From Clostridiales bacterium (GTDB taxonomy: Bacteria; Bacillota; Clostridia; Oscillospirales; Oscillospiraceae), in contig DYBL01000023.1 of assembly GCA_019418625.1 (NCBI GenBank), positions 1-26,081 of the forward strand: DNA of 26,081 nt. Direction: 5' to 3'. The position numbers and the translations under genes were made by a program. Positions within the stretch are counted from its first letter, which is position 1; every line of letters starts with the position of its first letter. Shown in pieces: positions 14,236 to 22,658 of the stretch. The notes beneath the pieces were generated by a model. That model saw only the letters and a list, made by a program, of their open reading frames with translations, was not told where the DNA came from and did not search any database.

Positions 14236-16884
14236 TCATCGGTAGACAGAAAGTGTGCCGTAGTATTTTGTGATGGTGGAGTCGTCCTCCACATACGGCC
14301 CCACATCAGCGGGACCATACCGCAGCAAGAAATAATCCAGATCATGGATCTTTTGGTACAGGCTGTTGGCGTATTCCATCACATGGGTGTTTTTTGCCAG
14401 CTCTGTCAGGTCCACGATCTCCTGCAGATCCGTTTTCAGGGCCTCGTTCTGAACAGGCTCTTTCAGCTTCTCTATCAAAGCGATGAAAGCATCCGCGTCG
14501 TAACGATTTTCCGTCACGACAGGCGTTCCATATTTGGCACAGAACTCTTCTTCCGTAAGATCTTCCTGCCGGCAGACTGCCTCCATGTCGACCTCGCCGT
14601 CATAGGCCCAGCCGATCTGGATCTCCCCGGTCTCATCAAAATAATTCCAATACAGGCTGTCGGGATCTGACAGCTCACCAAACAGATTGTGATACAGGTA
14701 CTTGGATTCCAGTGCCAGATTTGCCGCCTTGACTGTTTCCGTCAGCTGCTCCGCCTGCTCCTCAGACGTTCCCTCCAAAGCCTCCGCCCGCGCTTGCAGG
14801 ACCTCTTTTTCTGACGGGACGTGGGATCCGGCTTCCTGGGCAGAGCCGCTTTCCGGCCATTCCAACAGCTCCATGAGGGCCCGGATCCCTGCGGCAGAGC
14901 TGCCCGCCTCTTCTAAGCTCTCATACCCCAGAAGCTCCCGAACATACTCATCGTTTTCATCACTGGAACCCGCGTAGCCGGCCGTCCCGTCAGGCCCGGC
15001 GCACCCGATGTTGACCTCCCACAGCTCCGGGATCAGTGCCAGCAAAAGGTCGGGGACACTCTTCTGCGCTGCCCAGAAAGCGGCTTCATCAAAGACAGTG
15101 TCATACCAGATCAAAAGCCCTGTTTTTGCATAGGGCGGGAGACGATTTGTACCCCCTGGCCAGTATGCGCCGGTATGCATGGCCGTCAAAAACTGCGGTT
15201 CCTCGGATAGGTCGTAATACTGCAGCTCATAGGAGCCCCAGTCGGACGCCCCCATGGCGTCCAACAGCGTCCGGACCGCCGTCTGGGCACCAGGATCCTC
15301 CGGATTGCGCAAAGTCTCCACCCGCAGATCATAGAACGTCTGAGCCAGGTCCAGGGGCATGTCCTGATAAACCTCCGCAGTCTGCGAAGAGATCACCAGC
15401 CGGTACTGGACCACCGTATCATTGGCCTTGGCCAGACTCCAGCCGTTGTAGTAAACACAGATTGATCCATCGGACTTCTGAGAGAACAGCGCGCTGTACA
15501 GCACCACACTGTCCCCTGCGTCCAGGGAATAGGTCGCCTGGGACTGGGGCACTTGCAGGTTGCCGGAGCCCACCACACTGCCCATCCCGGTATACTGGGT
15601 CCGGGGCAGCTGGTCCGTTCTCTCTTCCGTTGCTCCGTTTTCCTCACACCAGGTAGTCACCTCTCCGGAGAATCCCCCGGTGGGGAGGCCCGACGACTGG
15701 ACCTGCAGGGTAAAGGTGCTCCTGTGGGGCATCTCATCCCAGTCATCCTCCCGAAAGCCGTCAAGCAATATCGGCTTCCCTGAAATCAGCCGCCCGCCCT
15801 GGTAAATCTCCTGGTAGATCGCATAGGAACGGATGGGCGCTTTCAGCGTCATGGTCACTTCCACGCCGTTTCCCGCCGCTTTTGTGTTGACTGTGCTCTT
15901 GCTGTCAGCGTTGGTGCCGCACACCACTGCCAGAACAGCCACCACCGCTGCGGAAAGGATCACCAGCCAGAGTTTCGGCTCCTTCCACCGCAAAACATTC
16001 TTCACCCGCTCCCGGGTGTCCCCCTCACCGAAGGCCAGCGGCGCCCCGGCGATGATCTTCCGCCCTGTGGCAAGGCGCAGAAGAGACGCGGAGTAATCTG
16101 CCCGAACGTCCTTCCCCAGCTTCTTCATCACCGCCTCGTCGCAGCTCATCTCCATATCCCTGCCCAGCAGCACGAACATGAGCCACACCAACGGATTGAA
16201 CCAATGGATGCAAACAGCCAGAAACGCCGCGAGCTTCACCACATGGTCCAGCCGCCGGATATGGTGGCGCTCATGGAGCAGGATGTAGCCCCGCTCCCCC
16301 TCCGGCAGGGCGGAGGGCAGATAGATCCTGAGCCGCACCAGTCCCAGCACAAAAGGCGTGTCGATGTGGTCCGCCAGGTACACGCCCTTCTCCAGGGGCA
16401 CCGCGCCCACCAACCGTCGGCGCAGCCGGGCCATGGACACCACGCCGTAAATCACCATGGCAGTGACGCCTGTCAGCCAAAGGATCGTGGCAATGGCCAT
16501 AGGGGCCTCCATAGGGTCGGCCACCGTCTGCTCCTCTCCCCGGGGCAGCGCGTCTGTGATGGCCTCACCCACTCCGGGTACCGGCAACGTTACCGTGGGT
16601 TCCGGGCTATGAACCACGTCCCGGGGCACATAGGCTGCCGTGCTGGTGTGCGCCGTCACCTCCGTCACCGGTATGTCTAAAAGCCCCATCAGGGAGATGT
16701 CCGCTGTCAGCGACACCGGACACAGCAGTCGGAACAGCACCACCAGCCACAGTGCGTAAGAACAGACCCGAGGCGCCCGCCTCAGTACCAGCCGAGCCAG
16801 CAGGACCAAAACGATCACGATGCTGGCAGTCAGGGTCATGTTCAAAATGATGGGCAGCAATTCATAGGCAGCAAAGTCTCTCAT
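14236..16884 (-). CDS. BlaR1/MecR1-like M56 membrane metallopeptidase with long ectodomain (second copy)
   Basis: The 882-residue protein starts at ATG 16884, three bases after the BlaI-like stop, with GGGAGGGG as ribosome site. Membrane segments lie at about 10-33, 41-60, 125-150, 215-240 and 307-327. The peptidase motif is HERHH (His204, Glu205, His208), with GRDMEMSCDEAV about 40 residues later supplying the likely third zinc ligand. The roughly 550-residue tail after the last helix is longer than in classic BlaR1 (about 600 residues in total), and I see no SxxK/KTG beta-lactam-binding motifs. A region after about 690 is rich in acidic, coiled-coil-like sequence (EKEVLQARAEALEGTSEEQA). The protein probably senses an envelope signal and relieves repression by the upstream BlaI-like partner. 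Confidence 0.88.
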   Translation of the reverse strand: MRDFAAYELLPIILNMTLTASIVIVLVLLARLVLRRAPRVCSYALWLVVLFRLLCPVSLTADISLMGLLDIPVTEVTAHTSTAAYVPRDVVHSPEPTVTLPVPGVGEAITDALPRGEEQTVADPMEAPMAIATILWLTGVTAMVIYGVVSMARLRRRLVGAVPLEKGVYLADHIDTPFVLGLVRLRIYLPSALPEGERGYILLHERHHIRRLDHVVKLAAFLAVCIHWFNPLVWLMFVLLGRDMEMSCDEAVMKKLGKDVRADYSASLLRLATGRKIIAGAPLAFGEGDTRERVKNVLRWKEPKLWLVILSAAVVAVLAVVCGTNADSKSTVNTKAAGNGVEVTMTLKAPIRSYAIYQEIYQGGRLISGKPILLDGFREDDWDEMPHRSTFTLQVQSSGLPTGGFSGEVTTWCEENGATEERTDQLPRTQYTGMGSVVGSGNLQVPQSQATYSLDAGDSVVLYSALFSQKSDGSICVYYNGWSLAKANDTVVQYRLVISSQTAEVYQDMPLDLAQTFYDLRVETLRNPEDPGAQTAVRTLLDAMGASDWGSYELQYYDLSEEPQFLTAMHTGAYWPGGTNRLPPYAKTGLLIWYDTVFDEAAFWAAQKSVPDLLLALIPELWEVNIGCAGPDGTAGYAGSSDENDEYVRELLGYESLEEAGSSAAGIRALMELLEWPESGSAQEAGSHVPSEKEVLQARAEALEGTSEEQAEQLTETVKAANLALESKYLYHNLFGELSDPDSLYWNYFDETGEIQIGWAYDGEVDMEAVCRQEDLTEEEFCAKYGTPVVTENRYDADAFIALIEKLKEPVQNEALKTDLQEIVDLTELAKNTHVMEYANSLYQKIHDLDYFLLRYGPADVGPYVEDDSTITKYYGTLSVYR

Positions 16885-16887
16885 GGC

Positions 16888-17250
16888 TCACCCCTCCCTG
16901 CTCTCGTCGATCAGCCTTTGCAGCTGGGTGATCTCCTCCTCGGACAGTTTTTTGCGGCTGGTGAAGGCGGCGAGAAACGCCGGCAGGGACCCGTCAAAAG
17001 TCTCCTCCACGAACCGCTCACTCTGCATGGCGTGGAATTCCTCCCGGGACACGGCGGCGGTGACGGTGCCGCCGTCGTTGCGGAACAGTCCCCGGTCGCA
17101 GAGCTTTTTCAGCACGGTGTAGGTGGTGGACTTCTTCCAGGTCAGTTCCTCCTGACACAGCTTCACCAGCTCCCCGGAAGTCAGGGGCGCATGGGCCCAG
17201 ATCAATTCCGCAAAGCGGCTCTCGATAACACCCAGTTTCGTCTCTTCCAT
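16888..17250 (-). CDS. BlaI/MecI-family repressor (second copy)
   Basis: The start ATG at 17250 follows AGGAG with a 6-base spacer. The frame is open further upstream, but that part covers the promoter and operators. The 120 residues show the winged helix (VIESRFAELIWAHAPLTSGE, LTWKKSTTYTVLKKLCDRGL) and a C-terminal dimerisation part (FVEETFDGSLPAFLAAFTSR to LQRLIDESREG). It heads the operon with the large M56 protein, which begins 3 bases after its stop. Two identical-spaced palindromes just upstream indicate autorepression. It differs clearly in sequence from the first BlaI copy, and so does its operator. Confidence 0.93.
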   Translation of the reverse strand: MEETKLGVIESRFAELIWAHAPLTSGELVKLCQEELTWKKSTTYTVLKKLCDRGLFRNDGGTVTAAVSREEFHAMQSERFVEETFDGSLPAFLAAFTSRKKLSEEEITQLQRLIDESREG

Positions 17251-17265
17251 CGTGGTCTCCTTTTG

Positions 17266-17315
17266 GTCTATCGAAAATAGACCCATCTGATGCTTGGAGT
17301 CTATCACAGATAGAC
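17266..17315. promoter_or_regulatory. Two 17-bp palindromic operators for the second BlaI copy
   Basis: GTCTATCACAGATAGAC (17299-17315) has 7-bp arms around a 3-base centre. GTCTATCGAAAATAGAC (17266-17282) has 6-bp arms and the same length. Their starts are 33 bases apart, about three helix turns, on the same DNA face. One overlaps the -10, the other lies downstream in the leader. Confidence 0.75.
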
Positions 17316-17327
17316 TCGTCCTGTCAA
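17298..17327 (-). promoter_or_regulatory. Probable promoter of the second BlaI/M56 operon
   Basis: On the minus strand a perfect TTGACA (17322-17327) is followed after 18 bases by TAGACT (17298-17303), a moderate -10. The operator palindrome at 17299-17315 overlaps the -10. Confidence 0.6.
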
Positions 17328-17645
17328 GCACCGCGCTTCCGGACATTGCCTCTGGCATACTCCCGTATCCATGTGGTCTGCTTTGCGGTGTTCTCCCACC
17401 GCAGGATCTTCGCCGCTGTAAATATGATAGGGCGCTCTGCAGGCATCTGCAGCGGCAGCGATACCGTCACTTGAATCACGGAACACCGGATCCGGGGCAC
17501 CGGCTCGAACATTTCCTGCCCAACAGCGGATCGATCTTTCACTTTTTGTTCTGGAGTAAATTTGTTGCGTTTGTATGTTTTGGGAATCACAATAATCTAA
17601 AATAAGTGTTTTTCTGCCAAATTATCAGGAAATGGGGGCAGCTAT
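17328..17645. other. Gene-free interval between divergent units
   Basis: I see no gene, RNA or strong terminator here. The half nearer the plus-strand gene (about 17530-17620) is AT-rich and probably contains its promoter; TTGCGT and CACAAT separated by 17 bases is a weak candidate. A ribosome site (GGGGG, 7 bases before ATG 17646) closes the interval. Confidence 0.4.
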
Positions 17646-19734
17646 ATGAGGAGCAAATTTTGGATGATGGGAATACTGTCTGTGCTTACAATTTGCTTTA
17701 TAACTGTGGGGGCTGCCGCGGCCCAGCCTCCCACCCAGGCACAGCAGGACCGTCTGGACGCGGTCTTTGTCAACGGCACAGAGCTCAAGGCCTACCTGGA
17801 GGGCCATCCGAGCATGGGGTATGTCTACATAGACGACAACACCCGCACCATGGTGCCCCTGCGGGCCATCGGGGACCTGCTGGGGCTGCAGACCCAGTTC
17901 CGCAGCGCCGACCAGGCCATTGTGATCGACGGCGGCGCCAAAGGCCAGGTGGTGTTCCATCTGAACTCCACGGCCTATTCCGTGGGCTGGGCCCGCTGCA
18001 CCATGGACACGGCGCCGGTCTACATCAACGGCCGCACCCATGTGCCCATCCGCTTCCTGGTGGAGAGCCTGGGCGGCCTGGTGTACTACACGCCCAAGTC
18101 CGGCTACCGCAACGGCGTGGCAGAGATCTACTACCATGCCAACGACGTGACCCCCCACTGCCCCCTCCTGGGCCGACGGGGACTATGTGACCTTCACCCG
18201 CACCAGCGCCTATACCCCAGAGCACTGGGCCGTCCTCTCGCAGCTGCGGGAGCGGGCCGCCCGGGGCGAGGATGTCTCCAAGGACGTGACCGCCTTCTCC
18301 AGGCAATTCCTCTGTCCCGGGTCCGGCATGCGCACCTATGACCCCGGCATCCAATACGAGCTGCTGCTCATCAAAGCCCAGCTGAAGCTCCACGGATACG
18401 ACCAAAACTCGGTCCCCGTGGGCACTGTCACCATCCAGAGCACCCCCTACACCCAGGCCCAGCAAAACAGCATCACCCGCTGGGACCTGCGGGGCATGGG
18501 CGCCGCCGGTCTGACCCGTCAGCTCTATCTGAAGCTGTACGACCTCTACTACCGGGACCTGTACGGCGTAGACCAGAACAGCGACAACGGCATCCGCTCC
18601 TATGACCCCGCCTGCATCCAGGTGCTGGGCATGTCTTTGCCGGACTTTTTCGCCGAGCCCTGGTTCAGCCAGATAGACTCCTGCCCCGCCCCCATTTACT
18701 TCGACAACGACTGCCCCACCGGCAGCCCCTCCTCCATCGGCAGCGACCGCTATCCTGCCCGGTGGTGGCTGGAGAGCGTCTACACGGACGGCGGCGTCAC
18801 CCGGGTGGATCTGGAACTGGTGGGCGCGGGCCTGAGCCTCAAGCGGGACAGCGAGGACTACCATGTCACGTCTCCGGGGATCCGGTGGGCAAAGGAGGAG
18901 CGGGACGGCAGCGGGGACCTGCGGGCCGTGGAGATGGACCGGGACGGCACCACCATCCGGGTGAGCCGGGACGCCTCCTCCGTTCAGGTAGGCGGCCGCA
19001 CCGTCTCCCTGGGCGCCAAGGCAGTGCTGCACACGGATCCCATCTCCGGCAAAGCCCATTTGTATGTGCCCATGTCCTTTTTGACGGACGTGCTGGGAGA
19101 GACCGTCACCTACGACAAAGACAGCGGTCTCTGGTTTGTCGGCCGCACGCACCAGGTCTCCGACCCCAACCTTGAAAAGTGGGCCCTGGCCATGTGCGCT
19201 GTCATGAGCCGCCGGGGCGACGGCAATCCCTATTACCTGGGGATGTATAACCGCTGTATGCGCATGCAGACCCAGTTTATCCCATCCCCCGCCAACCCGG
19301 AGTACCGCATGCGCTATTACAGCTTCTATCCCGCCTACCACATCGCCGCATCTCAGTTGGAGCAGTCCTGGGGCTGCACGGATGCCGATGATATCCGCAC
19401 CCAAGCCCAGCTGCTGACTGCCAGCCCGGACGCCCGGTACCCCGCCTGGGACCTGTTTCGGGTGGCCCACATCGCCTCCTGGGGATACGCCGCCGGATAC
19501 CTCAGCGCGGACGAGGCTCTGAACCTGATCAAACCCGCAGCACAAAAACTTCAGCAGGCCTATACCTGCTGGGATGATGCCTGTGCCGATTGGATCGATG
19601 GATACCGGGTAGTTTTCGGCGGAGACGCTGCGGAACAAGACCTTCGGCGGCAGATCTATACATCGTTAAAAGAAGCGCAGGCAACGCGGGGCATTTTGTT
19701 TGATGACGGTTTGTTTGCAGCTCCACTGAAATGA
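17646..19734 (+). pseudogene. Secreted protein with two stalk (CuAO N-terminal-like) domains, frameshifted
   Basis: The start ATG at 17646 follows GGGGG with a 7-base spacer. Residues 1-26 form a signal peptide (ILSVLTICFITVGAAAA). Residues ~35-165 match a stalk domain (VFVNGTELKAYL, YIDDNTRTMVPLRAIGDLLG, YINGRTHVPIRFLVESLGG). The frame is then lost at a run of six C at 18151-18156: the first frame dies at 18341, while a second frame (open from before 18187 to TGA at 19734) carries the rest. Removing one C gives a continuous VTPTAPSWADGDYVTFT and a protein of about 695 residues. A second stalk domain lies near 18955-19145 (VQVGGRTVSLGAKAV, LYVPMSFLTDVLGET). Such domains occur in exported cell-surface proteins. 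The C-terminal part is unassigned. A sequencing error in the C-run could mimic the mutation. Confidence 0.8.
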
Positions 19735-19769
19735 AGTCCAGAGCAAACGTGAAGTCATTGCAGCACTCT

Positions 19770-19835
19770 ATTCGCCCCCAGGGCACCGCCCCCCGGGCCC
19801 AGCTGGCGGTGATGCTGTACCGCCGGCTGGCGTGA
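19770..19835 (+). pseudogene. SLH-domain C-terminal remnant
   Basis: The frame IRPQGTAPRAQLAVMLYRRL ends in A and TGA, the typical last third of an SLH domain (FxPxGTaTRAQLAVMLYR). Nothing upstream in this frame is recognisable. It lies 35 bases after the stalk-protein stop, just before a terminator. It may be the original tail of a longer SLH gene replaced or deleted at this site. Confidence 0.6.
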
Positions 19836-19852
19836 ACGCAGGTTTTCCCATG

Positions 19853-19896
19853 AAACAGCCCCCGGTGTCCTCTCGGACACCGGGGGCTGTTTTGCA
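19853..19896. terminator. Strong intrinsic terminator
   Basis: An 18-bp perfect stem (AAACAGCCCCCGGTGTCC at 19853-19870, complement at 19875-19892) with a TCTC loop and a TTTTGC tail. It closes the plus-strand unit. The A-start/T-end symmetry would let it also stop transcripts from the opposing phosphatase operon. The remaining stretch to 20063 holds no gene that I can see. Confidence 0.88.
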
Positions 19897-20063
19897 AGAC
19901 GACGGCTGACGAGGAAGACGCCAGGAGAAGTGAAGGCGGGGCTTTTATGGCGCTTCCCCTTTATTTTAGGGTGATTTTAGTACACTGCTGGCAAAGATAT
20001 TCAGGGTCCGCTGTTTTTAGAGGTACGTGCATGGGGCGTCTCTGCAATCCCAACGAGAGCCCC

Positions 20064-21389
20064 TCATATTATTTCCAAAATGACCGCGGTAAAATTATCC
20101 TGCTGAGGCAGCGCCTTTTTTGTCACCATAGCCCGCAGGGCGCGGGCCGCTCTGGATACATCACCTTGCAGACACCCGGCCATTTCCTCCTGGGACAGCG
20201 CCCGATAGACACCGTCACTCATAAGCACTACCTTATCCCCGGAACAGAGGGATACCGGCTCCGGGTTCCACTCCACCTTTCGCGGAAACCCTCTCCCGAT
20301 AAAGCTGGTCAGATTTTCCCGGCGCGGATCCTGGTCCGTCTCCTGCAGGCTCATGTCTCCCTGGAGGGCAAGCAGGGTCAAATCGTGGGAAAAGTCATGG
20401 TCCCGGTTGAGTTGGATCAGTCCGCCGCTGCGCCACAGATAGATCCGGCTGTCCCCCACACTGAGCCAGGAAAGGCCGTCTCCTTCAATCAGCCCCATCA
20501 CCAGGGTAGAGCCGCTCTGAGCCGTCTGTCCCTTCCGCAGATTCTCCACCCGCTCCAGCGCTTGCCGGAACAGAAGCTGGAGCTGTCTGGCGGGGGACGT
20601 CTCATCACTTGGTGCAAAGCTTCCTCCAAGCGCGTCGATAAGGCTCCGGCTCACCTGGCCGCTGTCCACCAGACCGCCCATACCATCCGCTACCGCCGCC
20701 AGCACGCCGCGCCCCGGCGTCTCCAGGCCGGTAATACAGAACGCATCTTGCTGTTCGTTCCTGGCTCCCAGCTCGTGGACGCTGGCAGTGCGGAGTCTGC
20801 GTCCGCCGGGCCTCCGCCGGGGGAGCCCGCCAGGACATCTGTGCCGCATCCACAGCAAAAGCGCTGTTATTCCCAGGGTCACGAGCACACCGAGGGCAAA
20901 GGGCAGCAGCGTGTCAGCCCCGGATGATGCAGCGGGAGGCATCGCCATCTGGGTTTGTGAAAATAGGATCCGGCCTTCCTGTCCCGCCGCTGTCTCCTCC
21001 TCAGAGAATCCACCCTTCTCAGGCAGAGGCTCCTCTCCGGGCAGAGATCCCCCATCCTTCTGATGCTCTCCGACCTGCGGAGAGGGGATGACGGTTTCGG
21101 CAGGTTTCTGCGGGGCAACCGAGGGCTGCTCCTGTACCGCCTCTCCCTCTTCATTCTCGTCGCTCTCCGTCTGGTTTACCTCCTCCTGGGGAGATGCCGC
21201 GTCGACTTCCGGCTGTGCCGCTTCCGCCTCTCCGGATCCCATCTCTCCGGCATCGGCGGAGACGGTTCCTTCGCCGTCAGGCGCTGTTAACGATACGTCG
21301 GCACCGGGATCTTGCGTATGTTCCGCCGCTTCATACCGGGCGAGTATCGCAGCCTTCTCCGTACCGCCGTACGGAATCTGATGTGTCAT
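20064..21389 (-). CDS. Membrane-anchored PP2C (PPM) Ser/Thr phosphatase
   Basis: The start ATG at 21389 is preceded by AAAGGAGG at an 8-base spacing; 441 residues. Residues 1-158 are acidic, Pro/Glu/Ser-rich and probably disordered. Residues 161-181 form one membrane helix (LLPFALGVLVTLGITALLLW), followed at once by a strongly basic stretch (RHR..RRRPGGRR). By the positive-inside rule this puts the C-terminal catalytic domain in the cytoplasm and the acidic tail outside. The PPM domain (about 200-441) has its metal-binding aspartates: Asp215 in NEQQDAF, Asp235 in VADGMGG, Asp392 in MSDGV and Asp431 in QDNFTAV, plus the GDSRIYL motif at 312-318. It should dephosphorylate Ser/Thr-phosphoproteins, most plausibly targets of the neighbouring kinase. 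It follows the HTH gene on the same strand across an 81-base gap that holds a palindrome. Confidence 0.9.
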   Translation of the reverse strand: MTHQIPYGGTEKAAILARYEAAEHTQDPGADVSLTAPDGEGTVSADAGEMGSGEAEAAQPEVDAASPQEEVNQTESDENEEGEAVQEQPSVAPQKPAETVIPSPQVGEHQKDGGSLPGEEPLPEKGGFSEEETAAGQEGRILFSQTQMAMPPAASSGADTLLPFALGVLVTLGITALLLWMRHRCPGGLPRRRPGGRRLRTASVHELGARNEQQDAFCITGLETPGRGVLAAVADGMGGLVDSGQVSRSLIDALGGSFAPSDETSPARQLQLLFRQALERVENLRKGQTAQSGSTLVMGLIEGDGLSWLSVGDSRIYLWRSGGLIQLNRDHDFSHDLTLLALQGDMSLQETDQDPRRENLTSFIGRGFPRKVEWNPEPVSLCSGDKVVLMSDGVYRALSQEEMAGCLQGDVSRAARALRAMVTKKALPQQDNFTAVILEII

Positions 21390-21435
21390 AATCCGGACCT
21401 CCTTTGCCTTGTGCCGCGGGAATACATTGCCTGTG

Positions 21436-21462
21436 TGCATCAACCATATCATGGTTGATGCA
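21436..21462. promoter_or_regulatory. 27-base palindrome between the HTH and phosphatase genes
   Basis: Perfect 12-bp arms TGCATCAACCAT (21436-21447) and ATGGTTGATGCA (21451-21462) flank a 3-base centre. There is no T-run on the minus strand after it, so a simple terminator is unlikely. It sits 47 bases upstream of the phosphatase start and 9 bases past the HTH stop. An operator for the HTH protein or an RNA attenuator/processing hairpin are both possible. Confidence 0.6.
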
Positions 21463-21470
21463 GTCCCGGT

Positions 21471-22568
21471 TCAGATGGTTTCCCCGCCCCCTTCGGAAAA
21501 CAAAATGGTCAGCACCGCCTCCATCCGTTCTCCCATAGCTTCATCCTGCCGCAAGGCGCTGTTGAGAGAGTAGAGCACCAGCCAATCATAGGCGTTTCGG
21601 GGATCCAGGGTGGGCATCCCGCAGTCCTGCAGCATCAGATTTACCCGCCACCAGTGCTCCTCAAACAGCTCCTCGGGCGAAAGATAGTCCTCATCCAGTT
21701 CGTCATAACTGCCGTCTACCACGTTCTCCGTCACAAGGTACAGCAACAGCAGCAGCTTTCTCGGCACATCTTCCTTTCGGGCGCAGATGTTTTTCAGCTT
21801 GGTGGCATTGGGCCAGCCCTGCTTCAGCATCCGCTGGATCAAGGTCAGGTCCCGGCGGCGGCTTCCAGAGGGCACATGCAAGGTCAGATAGGTGTCCATA
21901 GCCCGCTGGATGGAGTAGTGCTCTTCTCCCGCACCGGGGGACAAAAGGGCCTGAAAATACCGGTCAAAATAGCCCCAGGCTCGTTGGTGGAGGGTACCGA
22001 AGGCACCAAGATAGGACTCGTACAGCCGGGAAAATTCGCCGTCGTCCCGAACATCGGAGAAGATGGACACCATCTGCCGGGTATCCTCCATCCCCCGCCG
22101 CTCTCTGGTCGGATGCCGCTCCGGATCAGGCAGGGAATGGTAAAGGCTGACGGCTTGGTGATAAGAGGTCCCCTTCCGCAGGCAGTAGGCGTAGGTCAGC
22201 TCTCTGCCGTTTCGGTAGTGGATGCCATAATCCGTACACATTCCCAGCAAAACAGAGGTCTGCTCCTCATCCAATTCCAGGCCGAAGGCAATGCGGAACA
22301 GGTCCTCCCGGTCGGTGGGCGCGTTTTTTCCCTGCTCCCAGTTGCGGACCCGCCGGGCCACCGATTTGGGATCATCTCCCGGCCGGTACAGCGCCTCCGA
22401 CACCCGGTCCCTCAGATCACCGGCGGGATACAGGCTCCGCAGGGTTTCCCAAAAGCCTCTCAGCCGGATCCTTCCCTCCAGATACCGGGCCGCCATGGCG
22501 GGCGTCATATCCGCCGCTGACAGCCGGTTCACCTCCAGGCCTGATTGCTCGGTAAGCTCGATGCGCAT
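21471..22568 (-). CDS. Helix-turn-helix-type regulator of the phospho-signalling locus
   Basis: The start ATG at 22568 follows GGAGG with an 8-base spacer; 365 residues. Residues ~35-98 look like an XRE-type DNA-binding region (SEALYRPGDDPKSVARRVRN, then WEQGKNAPTDREDLFRIAFG). The remainder (about 100-365) is helical, soluble and unassigned. It includes GYFDRYFQALLSPG and a Leu-rich stretch (LLLLLYLVTENV). It shares its strand with the phosphatase downstream and a 90-base divergent region with the FHA gene upstream, so it could regulate both. No ligand domain is recognised. It is long for a simple XRE repressor, suggesting a sensing or protein-interaction part that may be a kinase substrate; that last point is inference. 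Confidence 0.75.
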   Translation of the reverse strand: MRIELTEQSGLEVNRLSAADMTPAMAARYLEGRIRLRGFWETLRSLYPAGDLRDRVSEALYRPGDDPKSVARRVRNWEQGKNAPTDREDLFRIAFGLELDEEQTSVLLGMCTDYGIHYRNGRELTYAYCLRKGTSYHQAVSLYHSLPDPERHPTRERRGMEDTRQMVSIFSDVRDDGEFSRLYESYLGAFGTLHQRAWGYFDRYFQALLSPGAGEEHYSIQRAMDTYLTLHVPSGSRRRDLTLIQRMLKQGWPNATKLKNICARKEDVPRKLLLLLYLVTENVVDGSYDELDEDYLSPEELFEEHWWRVNLMLQDCGMPTLDPRNAYDWLVLYSLNSALRQDEAMGERMEAVLTILFSEGGGETI

Positions 22569-22596
22569 GGCGTCTTCCTCCGTTTTCCCAAATGGC

Positions 22597-22625
22597 TTGT
22601 CCTTTTGCCCCCGATACCGTATACT
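22597..22625 (+). promoter_or_regulatory. Probable sigma-A-type promoter of the FHA gene
   Basis: TTGTCC (22597-22602) is followed by a 17-base spacer and TATACT (22620-22625), 33 bases upstream of the GTG start. It lies in the 90-base region shared with the divergent HTH gene. Confidence 0.65.
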
Positions 22626-22658
22626 GGACCTATCGAAAATCCCCAGGGAGGTGGCGCT

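Noticed and set aside
18151..18156. Programmed frameshift at the C-run
   Set aside because: No stimulatory hairpin or conserved slippery heptamer is evident, and the first frame ends in a non-conserved Arg/Leu-rich tail; mutation, slippage or sequencing error fit better.
18025..19638. 537-residue minus-strand open frame opposite the stalk-domain gene
   Set aside because: Val/Gly/Ala/His-rich shadow of a GC-rich gene; the plus strand has signal peptide and stalk-domain motifs.
19947..20927. 326-residue plus-strand frame opposite the phosphatase
   Set aside because: Antisense to all the PP2C metal-binding motifs and without a domain or ribosome site of its own.
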